The translations under genes and the position numbers were made by a program. The notes under the pieces are model-generated. The model saw only the letters and a program-made list of their open reading frames with translations. It did not search any database and was not told where the DNA came from. A DNA stretch of 64,000 nucleotides. Source: Methanolobus psychrophilus R15 (lineage in GTDB: Archaea > Halobacteriota > Methanosarcinia > Methanosarcinales > Methanosarcinaceae). This document shows positions 8,504 to 17,056 of the stretch, piece after piece. The stretch covers positions 1,426,001-1,490,000 of the forward strand of contig CP003083.1 in NCBI GenBank assembly GCA_000306725.1. Direction: 5' to 3'. The stretch's first letter is position 1. The number at the start of each line of letters is the position of its first letter.

Positions 8504-10123
8504 ATGAGATTCAACCCTGATGAAATCAAAGAATGGGCCGGCAAAGATTTTGATGCGGCATGGACAGAAGGAAAACAATTCATAAAGAGATCAGGACTTA
8601 ACGAGCAATATCCGCACCTCTCCCTGAGATACGGCAAACCGCATCCCATATATGAAACTATTTCAAGGCTTCGAGAATCTTACATGCGCATGGGTTTTGA
8701 GGAAATGATGAATCCCCTCATAGTGGATGAAAAGGAAGTCCACAAGCAGTTCGGCCACGAAGCACTTGCCGTCCTTGACAGGTGTTTTTACCTGGCGGGC
8801 CTGCCACGTCCGAATGTAGGCATCTCCGATGAGCGCATCGGGTCAATAAGGTCGATACTCGGTGATATCGATGATGAAGCTATTGAAACCATCAGAAAGA
8901 TATTCCATGCCTACAAGAAAGGAGAGGTAGAGGGGGATGACCTCGTACCGGAGATATCCGCAGCCATCAACGTCTCAGATTCACTTATCGTTGAGATGAT
9001 AAATCAGGTATTCCCCGAATTCAAGGAGCTTGTGCCGCAATCCTCAAGAAAGACACTCCGCAGCCACATGACATCCGGCTGGTTTATCAGCCTCTCATCA
9101 CTTGCAGAGCGTGCCAACCCCCCATTCCATTTATTTTCAATTGACCGCTGCTTCAGGAGAGAACAGGATGAAGATGCTGCAAGGCTCATGACATACTATT
9201 CGGCATCCTGCGTCATAGCAGATGAGGATGTAACAATAGACCATGGTAAAGCGGTGGCCCAGGGCCTGCTATCCCAGTTCGGGTTTGAAAAGTTCATGTT
9301 CAGGCCTGACGAAAAGCGCAGCAAGTACTATTCTCCGGACACACAGATAGAAGTGTTTGCATATCACCCCAAGCTGGTGGGATCAAAGACGAAGTACTCA
9401 GACGGCTGGGTTGAGGTTGCAACCTTTGGTATCTATTCACCGACAGCCCTTGCCCAGTATAACATACCTTACCCTGTCATGAACCTTGGTCTTGGAGTAG
9501 AAAGGCTTGCAATGATACTCTACAATGCAACTGATGTTAGAGAACTTGCATTCCCGCAGATTGCCCAGTACGCAGAATGGGTAATGAAAGATGATGAACT
9601 TGCAAAGATGATATATGTGGAAAACCTGCCTGAGACACAGCTGGGAAAAGTTATAGCCCGTTCCATAGTTGCAGTATGCGAGGCTCATGGCTCCACTCCC
9701 AGTCCGTGTGAGTTCCCTGCCTGGGAAGGCGAAATCTCCGGGAAGCATGTAAAGGTCGCAGTTGTGGAGCCTGAGAGCGACACAAAGCTCTGCGGACCTG
9801 CAGTGTTCAACGAGGTCGTGGTGTTCAAGAACGACATTCTCGGAGTGCCTGACAACAAAAAATGGAAAGAGGCGCTTGAGAATCACTCTGCAAGGACAGG
9901 CGTGAGGTTCCTTGATGCCTTCGCGGCACAGGCCGCATGGGATATAGAGAATGCCGTCTCCAATGGAGAGAGCGAGGTTGAAACACGAGTCAGAATAGTG
10001 AAGGTACCGTCAGAGATTAACATCCGTCTTGAACCGATCGCAAACTACTACATCACAAGCAACAACAAGAAAATAGACATCCGCGGGCCGATCTTTACAA
10101 CCGTGAGGGCGCAGATTGGATGA
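8504..10123 (+). CDS. sepS: O-phosphoseryl-tRNA(Cys) synthetase
   Basis: The product of about 539 residues is SepRS, the class II synthetase that ligates O-phosphoserine to tRNA-Cys. In methanogens this is the first step of the tRNA-dependent route to cysteine; SepCysS completes it but is not seen in this window. The start MRFNPDEIKEWAGKDFD and the motif-2-like region SIDRCFRREQDED are characteristic. GVERLAMILY is the motif 3 region. ATG 8504 is preferred over 8492 because GAGG lies six bases upstream of it. The stop overlaps the nfi start by eight bases, so the two genes are probably translationally coupled. The cognate tRNA-Cys gene is at 23593-23664 and serB (phosphoserine chemistry) is at 14030. 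Confidence 0.95.
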   Translation: MRFNPDEIKEWAGKDFDAAWTEGKQFIKRSGLNEQYPHLSLRYGKPHPIYETISRLRESYMRMGFEEMMNPLIVDEKEVHKQFGHEALAVLDRCFYLAGLPRPNVGISDERIGSIRSILGDIDDEAIETIRKIFHAYKKGEVEGDDLVPEISAAINVSDSLIVEMINQVFPEFKELVPQSSRKTLRSHMTSGWFISLSSLAERANPPFHLFSIDRCFRREQDEDAARLMTYYSASCVIADEDVTIDHGKAVAQGLLSQFGFEKFMFRPDEKRSKYYSPDTQIEVFAYHPKLVGSKTKYSDGWVEVATFGIYSPTALAQYNIPYPVMNLGLGVERLAMILYNATDVRELAFPQIAQYAEWVMKDDELAKMIYVENLPETQLGKVIARSIVAVCEAHGSTPSPCEFPAWEGEISGKHVKVAVVEPESDTKLCGPAVFNEVVVFKNDILGVPDNKKWKEALENHSARTGVRFLDAFAAQAAWDIENAVSNGESEVETRVRIVKVPSEINIRLEPIANYYITSNNKKIDIRGPIFTTVRAQIG

Positions 10124-10850
10124 AGAATATCTTCGCAAATGGTTCGACCCACAATCCAGGACACTAAAGGACCTCAGGGCCCTGCAGCATGAAGCAACCC
10201 TGATGCTAGACCTGGAGGATGGCTTTGACCGGCTTGAATCGGTAGCTGGCATTGATTGCTCCTATCTTGACGATCGCATCATATGTGCTGTAGTGATACT
10301 GCATTACAAGACCCTGGAGGTCATCGGGCGAAAACATGTTATCCAGAGAGTCAGGCTACCTTATATACCCACATACCTGACATTCAGGGAAGGATGTGCG
10401 ATGGCAACGGCTTTTGAGATGCTTGAACAAAAGCCGGATGTCCTCATGATGGATTCATGTGGCATCAACCATCCGAGAAAGTCAGGAATGGCCTCTTACT
10501 TTGGAGCTGTGATGAATCATCCAACCATCGGGGTTTCTAAAAAGATACTTTGCGGTGAAGCTGAAATACCCGCACAGGTCGGAGAATACCACGAACTTGT
10601 GTATGAAGAAGAGCAGATTGGCTGGGTTTTAAAAACCAATAAGAGAAGTAATCCCATCATTGCATCTCCTGGAAATAAGGTATCTCTGCGTTCCTGTCTT
10701 GAAATTGTAAGTCACTGCCTCAAAGGATATAAGCTGCCGGAACCCACAAGGCTTGCGCACCTGTATGCTGGCGAAATAAGAGAAAGCCTTAAGTCAGGTA
10801 GTCGCCAGATCACTTTTGACGAGGATATTATAGGCAGGACAGGAAAGTAA
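10116..10850 (+). CDS. nfi: Endonuclease V
   Basis: The 244-residue product is an endonuclease V, which nicks DNA near deaminated bases such as hypoxanthine. Family motifs include GIDCSYLDDRIICAVVIL (first catalytic aspartate strand), RLPYIPTYLTFRE and the DSCGINHPRKSGMASYFG segment, where the second conserved aspartate is retained, although the usual DGxG is DSCG here. GVSKKIL follows as in other members. The start is TTG at 10116, inside the end of sepS, with GTGAG as ribosome binding site. An N-terminal extension of about 30 residues precedes the usual domain start. It converges on the DUF473 gene. Confidence 0.9.
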   Translation: MDEEYLRKWFDPQSRTLKDLRALQHEATLMLDLEDGFDRLESVAGIDCSYLDDRIICAVVILHYKTLEVIGRKHVIQRVRLPYIPTYLTFREGCAMATAFEMLEQKPDVLMMDSCGINHPRKSGMASYFGAVMNHPTIGVSKKILCGEAEIPAQVGEYHELVYEEEQIGWVLKTNKRSNPIIASPGNKVSLRSCLEIVSHCLKGYKLPEPTRLAHLYAGEIRESLKSGSRQITFDEDIIGRTGK

Positions 10851-10851
10851 A

Positions 10852-10868
10852 AAGGGTCAGAAACCCTT
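10852..10868. terminator. Weak inverted repeat between convergent genes
   Basis: AAGGGT (10852-10857) pairs with ACCCTT (10863-10868). The hairpin is short and lies in the 36-base gap between nfi and the DUF473 gene, so it might help end both transcripts. Confidence 0.3.
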
Positions 10869-10886
10869 GCTGCCTGAACCGAAAAC

Positions 10887-11279
10887 TCACTGTGCGTTGT
10901 AAAGTGGTATTTCCTCTGCGTCCACTTTTGAGACTGCACCGATGCGATTGCTCAGAACCTTGCGTACACGTGCAATACACCTTGGATCAAGCTGCAACCG
11001 GAGGGTTGTCATTTCACGTTCCTCGTGGTACATCTCCCCGCTTTGCAGGACACGGAAAGTACTCATCTGGGTTTTGAGCAACTTTGCAACTATGCCGGTA
11101 TTGCCTCCTGTAAGATCATCGGGACAGGTACGTGTAAGGAACAGGAAATCCCCGGGTTTAAGGTCCATTGCCGCAAAGAAATTGTGAGGACTCCTTATCT
11201 CGATCGTAAGGAGTTTGTTCTGCTTGAGTTCAGATATCACATGCTCGGACATCCCGGTCAATACTACGTATTCGGACAT
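10887..11279 (-). CDS. DUF473 domain protein
   Basis: The product of about 130 residues matches the small archaeal DUF473 family, with the segments VVLTGMSEHVISELK, EIRSPHNFFAAMDL and GDFLFLTRTCPDDL. Its function is unknown. I place the start at ATG 11279. An earlier in-frame ATG at 11291 contains the GGTGAT that would serve as ribosome binding site for the second. The gene starts four bases after the stop of the PAC2-family gene, so the two form an operon and may act together. Confidence 0.85.
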   Translation of the reverse strand: MSEYVVLTGMSEHVISELKQNKLLTIEIRSPHNFFAAMDLKPGDFLFLTRTCPDDLTGGNTGIVAKLLKTQMSTFRVLQSGEMYHEEREMTTLRLQLDPRCIARVRKVLSNRIGAVSKVDAEEIPLYNAQ

Positions 11280-11283
11280 TTTA

Positions 11284-12030
11284 TCACCCATACATCGGGA
11301 ACTCTTTTCTCGGAACTGCTGGCTGTTCGCTTGTCCTTACATCTTCAGCAAGCCTCTGCATCTCAATCTCAATCTTCTCTGCCTGTTCTATAAGGCTTTC
11401 AGTATTTACATTGAGATCATAAAGAACGTTGAGAACACCAATAACAACAGCAGCTGCCCGTGGATCAGGGTTCTGGCTTCTTGTGGAACCCAGCAGGCTT
11501 ATTGCAGGCATGCGTCTTACAAGGCATTCGGACATAATGCTCCCGGATATGCCGGAGATCGTGCCCATCTGGAAGAGTTCCACCTTCTCCTTGATCCTTT
11601 CAAGCATCTCGGTGGTTGTCGCAGCACCAAATACCTTATGTTCTTCGCTCATTGTTGCAATTCCTGCAAGTGAGACGATTTCCTTCACTTTTACAGAATG
11701 AGCCCACTCCAGGATAGCCTTGCTTATGTCATAGGTCACAACAGGATTCACCGGAATGTCAGAAACTATCATAAGAATATTGTGTTCCTGGCTTTCGTAT
11801 ATCCTCACAGCCATATTGATGAGACCTTCATACAGCACAGCTATAGGTGGGAAATGTTTCGAGTCGATAGAGCCTATATACTCCATTTTCAACTCATCTA
11901 TTATCTGCTGGCTGGCAATATTACCTACAAGCCCGATTCCAGGAAAGCCCTCTATCAGGACAGGATTGACGGATTTGACCTCATTTGTAATAATTTTCAC
12001 ATTACTATCTTCGTAATCAGTCTCAGACAA
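11284..12030 (-). CDS. PAC2-family proteasome assembly chaperone homologue
   Basis: The 248-residue protein belongs to the PAC2 family, archaeal relatives of the eukaryotic proteasome assembly chaperone 2 (often annotated PbaB-like). Recognisable parts are LIEGFPGIGLVGNIASQQII near the N-terminus, HFPPIAVLYEG, and the SGSIMSECLVRRMPAISLLG stretch. A charged helical tail (EQAEKIEIEMQRLAEDVR) ends the protein. Archaeal homologues have been linked to 20S core assembly, but which one this is cannot be told from sequence alone. It leads a two-gene operon with the DUF473 gene. Confidence 0.85.
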   Translation of the reverse strand: MSETDYEDSNVKIITNEVKSVNPVLIEGFPGIGLVGNIASQQIIDELKMEYIGSIDSKHFPPIAVLYEGLINMAVRIYESQEHNILMIVSDIPVNPVVTYDISKAILEWAHSVKVKEIVSLAGIATMSEEHKVFGAATTTEMLERIKEKVELFQMGTISGISGSIMSECLVRRMPAISLLGSTRSQNPDPRAAAVVIGVLNVLYDLNVNTESLIEQAEKIEIEMQRLAEDVRTSEQPAVPRKEFPMYG

Positions 12031-12168
12031 AAAATCACCTTTTGGTTAGCACTAAGTTACTCCCTGATGATGATATAGAGTTAACACTAGATAAGAGCAT
12101 CGTTTATCCGAAAAAATTAAGTATCTTGCGATAAGCGAAGGTGTAGTATTTCAGAAGAAGGTGAACAC

Positions 12169-12756
12169 ATGGAAAAATCAGTAACATATTTTGATGAAGT
12201 AGGTCCAAAGAACACAGAGGAAGTGCTTCGGGCTGCAGCCAGGAGAGCAGGAGAGCTGGGGATAGAATATATTGTCGTTGCAAGCACAACCGGCCAGACG
12301 GCTATCAAGGCCGCCGAAGCTTTCGAGGGTCAGAAAGTAAAGATAATTGCCATATCTCACCAGTACGGACTCAAGGAAAGCGGCAAATGGGAGGCTGATG
12401 AGAAAAATCTCAAGAAACTTAGTGAGATGGGAGTTGTCATGACCACCCAGTCCCACATGTTCTCCGGTGTTGAGCGTGCCATCTCCAAGCGTCTTGGGGG
12501 CGCCAGCCGGGGAGATGTGATATCAGACACACTGCGTGCGGTGTTCGGGAAGGGATTCAAGGTTGCCATAGAAAGTACAATGATGGCAGCAGATTCCGGA
12601 CATATACCGGTTTCAAAGGACACGGAGATAATAGCGATTGGCGGGACACGACAAGGTGCCGATGTGGCGCTGGTATTACGCCCTGCACATTCCTTTGATT
12701 TCTTCAGCCTTCAGGTGAGGGAAATCATAGCCATGCCCAGGGCAAAAGAAGACTAG
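12169..12756 (+). CDS. Pyruvate kinase C-terminal-domain-like protein
   Basis: The 195-residue protein resembles the free-standing C-terminal (alpha/beta) domain of pyruvate kinase found in many archaea. Evidence is the IVVASTTGQTAIKAAEAF segment and the later IIAIGGTRQGADVALVL strand-turn-helix. No catalytic barrel is present, so it cannot be a pyruvate kinase by itself. The domain is thought to bind small ligands in the full enzyme; the role of the stand-alone form is not known. GAAGGTGAACAC just before the ATG contains the ribosome binding site. It converges on the small membrane protein gene downstream of mtd. Confidence 0.82.
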   Translation: MEKSVTYFDEVGPKNTEEVLRAAARRAGELGIEYIVVASTTGQTAIKAAEAFEGQKVKIIAISHQYGLKESGKWEADEKNLKKLSEMGVVMTTQSHMFSGVERAISKRLGGASRGDVISDTLRAVFGKGFKVAIESTMMAADSGHIPVSKDTEIIAIGGTRQGADVALVLRPAHSFDFFSLQVREIIAMPRAKED

Positions 12757-12765
12757 ATAAGTCCT

Positions 12766-12954
12766 TTATTTCTTTATTTTTTCCTGCATTTCATCGTCTT
12801 CCGGAAAATCCTCTTTAGTGTCATCCTTCTTAAATGAATCAGCTTTTGAGCTTTTGGAGTTGAAGCCGATTGCAGACTTGAGTACGTAAGCAGTTACCAC
12901 TACGAATAAGGTAAATACCGCCAGAGCGATAGCAAAAACTACCAGTGGGTCCAT
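12766..12954 (-). CDS. Small single-pass membrane protein, 62 aa
   Basis: The product starts with one hydrophobic helix (residues about 4-27) and ends in a highly charged Lys/Asp/Glu tail. I do not recognise a family. Its start codon lies only 34 bases after the mtd stop and directly on the T-rich side of the mtd terminator hairpin, with no clear ribosome binding site, so expression would depend on read-through or on a separate promoter inside mtd. It might help anchor Mtd or another C1 enzyme to the membrane, but that is guesswork from position only. Confidence 0.55.
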   Translation of the reverse strand: MDPLVVFAIALAVFTLFVVVTAYVLKSAIGFNSKSSKADSFKKDDTKEDFPEDDEMQEKIKK

Positions 12955-12955
12955 A

Positions 12956-12988
12956 AAAAATAGAAAAGAAGTACCCAGAAGGGTACTT
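12956..12988 (-). terminator. Strong hairpin terminator at the mtd stop codon
   Basis: On the minus strand AAGTACCC (12988-12981) pairs with GGGTACTT (12976-12969) around a 4-base loop, followed by TTCTATTTTTT. The stem begins within the mtd stop codon. The T-run reaches the ATG of the following small gene, so termination would largely silence that gene. Confidence 0.75.
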
Positions 12989-13821
12989 TACTGTGGTTTC
13001 TCGTAGAGCTTAGTCTTTGTCATCAGCCTGCCGCCTTTCTTAGCGTGGGGCTGCCTGAAGACGCTGTCGTTAGCCTTCTCTATTTCTCTGGCTTCGATGG
13101 CCAGCTGTGCTGCTGCGCGCATCATCTCGTGACCGGCTGCAGTTGTGAGTGTTACCTGCTCGATCTCCTTCATCATGAAGCATGCAGGGAAGTTGATCTT
13201 GGCGACCATATCAGCCATGTGGAGCGCTGCAAGACCCTTTGCCTTTGCGTAAGGGTTGCTGAATCCAGCTCTCTCGATACATTTCTCGGGTTTTGCGACG
13301 ATGTGAGGAAGCTCAAGCTCCTTGCCGGACTTGCCCTCATCGACCATAGTGGTTACTTTGTCGAGCTCTTCCTGGATGAGCCTTACGACACCACAGGTAG
13401 AGAGAACCTTCATTGCGTCGGAGTTAAATGATGCCATCTCTACCGGATCAAGGAACTCTGTCTTTGCGCCGATGAGCGGGTCAACGGTCATAATAATGAA
13501 ACCAAATCCTGCTGCCTCAAGTGCCTCACGGTCTTCCTTCTTGGTCGGACCGTCAGAAATGATGATACATGGTACGTCCTTGTAGATCTCGCGGGCTGCG
13601 GTCGGGCCGGGTGCACTTGCATTGGGGCTTATCATCACATAGAAGTCTGCACCCCAGTTCTTAAGTTCTGCAGTTGCAGCTGCCTCATCTTTACCCATTT
13701 TGGGACCTGTACCGAAAACACGCACAGAGATTCCTTCTCTTGCCGCGATTTCATCCTGTACCAGATCGATAACCTGGCTCATACCAAGATTACCTAACTT
13801 AATGAATCCAATCTTTGCCAT
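12988..13821 (-). CDS. mtd: F420-dependent methylenetetrahydromethanopterin dehydrogenase
   Basis: The 277-residue cytoplasmic enzyme interconverts methenyl- and methylene-tetrahydromethanopterin using coenzyme F420, a core step of methanogenesis and of methyl oxidation. The N-terminal MAKIGFIKLGNLGMSQVIDL, the FGTGPKMGKDE segment, DGPTKKEDREAL and the C-terminal GHEMMRAAAQLA are all characteristic of Mtd, and the length is exactly as expected. GGTGAT lies five bases before ATG as a near-ideal ribosome binding site. A TATA-like TAATATATG on the minus strand at about 13855-13864 is a good promoter candidate. The gene is monocistronic or followed by the small membrane protein. Confidence 0.97.
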   Translation of the reverse strand: MAKIGFIKLGNLGMSQVIDLVQDEIAAREGISVRVFGTGPKMGKDEAAATAELKNWGADFYVMISPNASAPGPTAAREIYKDVPCIIISDGPTKKEDREALEAAGFGFIIMTVDPLIGAKTEFLDPVEMASFNSDAMKVLSTCGVVRLIQEELDKVTTMVDEGKSGKELELPHIVAKPEKCIERAGFSNPYAKAKGLAALHMADMVAKINFPACFMMKEIEQVTLTTAAGHEMMRAAAQLAIEAREIEKANDSVFRQPHAKKGGRLMTKTKLYEKPQ

Positions 13822-14029
13822 GAAAAATCACCGTATTGCAATAGGCAGAGTAGCATATATTACTTTTGGAATAAGACTTAATGATACGTTCTCATGAATG
13901 TCTAGGAACTGTTCAGGGAAAGTTTTAAGTCCGGTGCCCGAAAACCTTAAAAGTGATGTTGCATATTTCACATCAATCTCGGCACTATATACTGTTTCAC
14001 AACGGGATTAAAAATTTAGGTTTGATAGT

Positions 14030-14695
14030 GTGAGTAATGCTGACAATTCTCAGGAAAGGGTTAAGTTAGTAGTTTTTGATATGGATAGCACTCTAATTGA
14101 TGCTGAGACCATTGATGAACTTGCAGCGGTAGCTGGAGTTGGACATAAAGTGGCCATGATTACTGAAATGGCTATGAATGGGAAACTTGAATATTCACAT
14201 GCCCTGAATGAGAGAGTAAAGCTACTTGAAGGTCTTTCAGTGCAAAAGGCACAGGAGGCTCTGGATAAGATGCCTTTTATGCCCGGAGCGCATGAACTGG
14301 TCAAATTCTTCAAATCCCGGGGTTACAAGACCGCAATGATATCCGGCGGATTTACCATTGCCACTGCAAGAGTGGGCAATGCGCTGGGTATGGACCATGT
14401 AATCTCCAACGAGCTTATAATTGACAACGGCTGCCTTACAGGAGAGGTCACGGGGCCGCTCACAGGACGCGGGAACAAAGAACTCGCCCTGGAAGAGATC
14501 TCCCGTGAATATGGGATAGAACCTGAAGAGTGCATTGTTATAGGCGATGGGGCAAATGACATCTGTATCTTTAAAAGAGCCAGGTATGCCATTGCATTCA
14601 ATGCCAAGCCTATACTGCATCAATATGCAGATGTTGTGATTACTAAGAAGGACCTCGAGGCAGTAATTCCAGTGATAGAAGCGCTGGATGTGTAA
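14030..14695 (+). CDS. serB: Phosphoserine phosphatase
   Basis: The 221-residue HAD-superfamily enzyme dephosphorylates O-phosphoserine to serine. Motif I is FDMDST with the nucleophile Asp at residue 17, motif II is the serine of MISGGFTIA, and motifs III/IV are the lysine of TGRGNKELAL and GDGANDI. A helical cap containing EMAMNGKLEYSHALNERV sits between motifs I and II, as in SerB. The start is GTG at 14030. In this organism phosphoserine is also the substrate of SepRS, so SerB competes with tRNA-dependent cysteine synthesis. It is followed after 69 bases by the coiled-coil gene. Confidence 0.93.
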   Translation: MSNADNSQERVKLVVFDMDSTLIDAETIDELAAVAGVGHKVAMITEMAMNGKLEYSHALNERVKLLEGLSVQKAQEALDKMPFMPGAHELVKFFKSRGYKTAMISGGFTIATARVGNALGMDHVISNELIIDNGCLTGEVTGPLTGRGNKELALEEISREYGIEPEECIVIGDGANDICIFKRARYAIAFNAKPILHQYADVVITKKDLEAVIPVIEALDV

Positions 14696-14764
14696 AGCCA
14701 GAATCGTGCATTATGAATGCATGAAATGCCAGCTCTTTTGCTGGATAGGGAGGATTAACAAGAT

Positions 14765-15625
14765 ATGTTCAAGGAACTGAACGATAAAAAGACTGATCTT
14801 AAAAAGCAGTCAGAAGATTACAAGGTAAAGAGGAATGAACTCAATGCAGAAGCAAGCACATTAGCCGCAAAGCGTAATGAGCTGAACAAAAAGACCAAGG
14901 ACCTTATCAACGAGGCGCAGGACTTCAAGAAGCTTCGTGACGAGAACAACGAGAAGGTCAAGGAATATAAGGTAATTCGTGACGATGTCAATGCAAAGGC
15001 AAACGACATATTTGCAAAGATAGACCAAATCCGCAATGAGAACAACATGAGCGGTCCTTCTATCAAGGACATACGCAAGGAAATCGACAGGCTCGAATTT
15101 GCCCAGCAGACAGAAGTTCTCACAACAAGTAAAGAGAGAGAGCTTGTTAGCAAGATTACCGATCTCCAAAAACAGTACGTTGCAAAGAAAGGACAGCTTG
15201 AAGGTAACCAGGAGCTCAAGCAGTTGCTGACCGAGGCCCAGGAAATAAGGGACCAGGCTTCAGAGCACCACAAGGTACTTTCCGAATTTGCCCAGAAAGC
15301 ACAGGAATATCATGACAAGATGATAACCACTTTCAAAGAGGCTGACAAGATACGTGCTGAATCCGACGCTGCTCACAAAGACTTTGTCAAGTTCCAGGAA
15401 AGCGCAGACGAGCAACACAAGCTCTTCATCGCAGCTCAGAAAGAGATCCGCGACATTGACAAGGAACTTCGCAAGATGAAGAAGGGCGATGTTGACGGGA
15501 AGAAAGAGGCTGCAAAGGCAGATGCTCGCAAGGATGCCGAGGATATTTTCGATAAATTCAAGTCCGGTGGCAAACTTACAACCGAGAACCTCATGGCTCT
15601 TCAGAGATCAGGACTTCTCAAGTAA
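14765..15625 (+). CDS. Archaeal coiled-coil protein (COG1340-like)
   Basis: The 286-residue product is almost entirely long charged helices with heptad-like spacing (repeated KKxxDL, RNELN and KxxRDE elements), from residue 1 to about 260. A short non-coiled tail (GGKLTTENLMALQRSGLLK) follows. It resembles conserved archaeal coiled-coil proteins of the COG1340 type, which often lie beside serB, as here. No enzyme motif is visible. Proposed links with chromosome or ribosome biology are unproven. GGGAGGATTAACAAGAT precedes the ATG and supplies the ribosome binding site. Confidence 0.82.
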   Translation: MFKELNDKKTDLKKQSEDYKVKRNELNAEASTLAAKRNELNKKTKDLINEAQDFKKLRDENNEKVKEYKVIRDDVNAKANDIFAKIDQIRNENNMSGPSIKDIRKEIDRLEFAQQTEVLTTSKERELVSKITDLQKQYVAKKGQLEGNQELKQLLTEAQEIRDQASEHHKVLSEFAQKAQEYHDKMITTFKEADKIRAESDAAHKDFVKFQESADEQHKLFIAAQKEIRDIDKELRKMKKGDVDGKKEAAKADARKDAEDIFDKFKSGGKLTTENLMALQRSGLLK

Positions 15626-15638
15626 AAAGCGCATCATA

Positions 15639-15682
15639 CAGGGTGATAACATCACCCTGATCATATTCTTTTTCTTTTTCGG
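15639..15682 (+). terminator. Hairpin terminator after the coiled-coil gene
   Basis: CAGGGTGAT (15639-15647) pairs perfectly with ATCACCCTG (15651-15659) over a 3-base loop, followed by TTCTTTTTCTTTTT. This is a strong intrinsic-type terminator. Confidence 0.8.
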
Positions 15683-15733
15683 TAAGAACAGGGCAGACTC
15701 TAAGAGATGTTGATTCCTTGTTCTGAAATCGTA

Positions 15734-15990
15734 TTATTTTTCCAGCCCGAGCTTTGACTGCCTGAAACAACTATCACGCATCAGGCACGGACCTGCTGTG
15801 AAAACCGAGTCTTTGTATAATCTATTCCAGACAGACCTGAGGGATTCCTTATGCACATTACCGTACGTCAGAAGCATGCATGCACACCGGCTTCCCTTGC
15901 AAGGGAGTAAAAGTCATCCAGCTCACCGATGTTGCGTGGAGAAGCATGACGCAAGCTATATGAAATAATGGCTACAATCAAGTTGACAGA
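15734..15990 (-). pseudogene. Truncated, internally deleted copy of the radical SAM gene at 17057-18214
   Basis: Read on the minus strand, this segment first encodes NIGELDDFYSLAREAGVHA, matching NIRELDDFYSLAKKAGVHE of the intact radical SAM protein. It then jumps to YGNVHKESLRSVWNRLYKDS and ends RDSCFRQSKLGLEK and a stop, matching the intact C-terminus. About 95 residues between these two blocks, including most of the SPASM region, are missing, and the N-terminal two thirds of the gene (with the CxxxCxxC site) is absent. The two blocks are in different frames. It is therefore a dead duplicate of the neighbouring gene about 1.3 kb away. Confidence 0.85.
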
Positions 15991-16064
15991 TGACGCAGGA
16001 CTGGAAGATGTAAAACAATGTATCGTCATCCTCAGATGAATAAAAACGAAATAATCAGGAGATA

Positions 16065-16532
16065 ATGAATGTGGCAATCATTTCTACGATAAATGTAATA
16101 GAGCAACCGGAGCAGCAGGCCCTGTCTATCCGCACAACTATCCATTTCGACGATTACCCAAGAGTTGCTGGGCAAGCCTATGGAAGAATCATGGAGTATG
16201 CAGCTCGAAACGGCCTGCTGTTCTCCAGCGGCCCATTTGTATGCTACCATAATGCTGATCTTGAAAATCTGGATGTAGAAATGGGCTTCCCTGTTGCTAA
16301 ACCAGTGACAGGAGAAGGCGATATCATGGGACATGTTATTCCTGTCCAGAAAGCGGTGTCAGGCATATTCTTAGGTGCGTATACTGATACCGATCCGTTG
16401 ATGATGGAAATTATACAGTGGATAGCAGAACATGGTTATGAGCAACAAGGAGAGATATACAATTATTATCTAAATGATGAAGACCGCCCTGTAGGTGAAC
16501 TGCTTACACAGATTGTTGTGCCAATAAAATAG
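16065..16532 (+). CDS. GyrI-like / effector-binding domain protein
   Basis: The 155-residue product resembles the small-molecule-binding domain of the GyrI/AraC effector-binding family (SOUL-like barrel), with the pattern GRIMEYAARNGL, GPFVCYHNADLENLDVEMGF and IPVQKAVSGIFLGAYTDTDP. No DNA-binding domain is attached. Stand-alone members bind hydrophobic ligands or have cyclopropanoid hydrolase activity in some bacteria; the substrate here is unknown. The C-terminal GEIYNYYLNDEDRPVGELLTQI block is also typical. It lies between the decayed radical SAM copy and a small membrane gene, in a stretch that looks less conserved than its surroundings. Confidence 0.75.
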   Translation: MNVAIISTINVIEQPEQQALSIRTTIHFDDYPRVAGQAYGRIMEYAARNGLLFSSGPFVCYHNADLENLDVEMGFPVAKPVTGEGDIMGHVIPVQKAVSGIFLGAYTDTDPLMMEIIQWIAEHGYEQQGEIYNYYLNDEDRPVGELLTQIVVPIK

Positions 16533-16546
16533 ATTTTTACATGTGT

Positions 16547-16744
16547 CTAAAGCCCCAAAAGATGTGCAAAGGACAGGTGAAATATCTGCCAGAAGAGGGT
16601 GAACACCAAGCATGCAAACAAAATCGCCGGCGCGGCAAATTCAAATTGACCATGCTTCCTGTAGTCATAGTATGTCATACCTAATTTGGCGGAGAAAATC
16701 ACTTTGTTGATCACTGTTATAATTTGATCCGATACATCTTTCAT
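16547..16744 (-). CDS. Small membrane protein, 65 aa
   Basis: The reading frame gives a polar N-terminal half (DQIITVINKVIFSAKLGMTYYDYRKHG) and one hydrophobic helix near residues 36-58. No family is recognised and no clear ribosome binding site precedes ATG 16744. The gene converges on the GyrI-like gene, with 14 bases between the stops. It could be genuine or a remnant. Confidence 0.4.
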   Translation of the reverse strand: MKDVSDQIITVINKVIFSAKLGMTYYDYRKHGQFEFAAPAILFACLVFTLFWQIFHLSFAHLLGL

Positions 16745-17056
16745 GTGTTCTCAATCGCTCCGGCTACTTCCCCGGAAAGGGAGGCTTAGGCTGTTACACT
16801 GAACATGCATACCAACTGGACAATAATACTTAATGAAAATAACAAAGGAATAAATCAAGCGAGGCATAAATGTCCAGTATTATGAAAATCTGTCAGACAG
16901 TGCATTTAGAAGAATCATCATGAAACGGCATAAGTACATTAAAAGCGTAGAAAAAGATGGCCTTTGTTAGCTCCAAGTATTTTTTAGTTTATACTTGACA
17001 CTGCTGATGAATTTAACCATGCTGCTGCGCGTATTTATAAGTTGCTTTTAGTCATA
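16745..17056. other. Intergenic region with no recognised feature
   Basis: About 310 AT-rich bases downstream of the radical SAM operon. Reading frames are short and interrupted. I see no RNA gene and no strong terminator hairpin. Confidence 0.5.

Noticed and set aside
15868-16077. 69-codon minus-strand frame as an independent gene
   Set aside because: Its second half matches the radical SAM protein only as a broken fragment, so it is part of the pseudogene.
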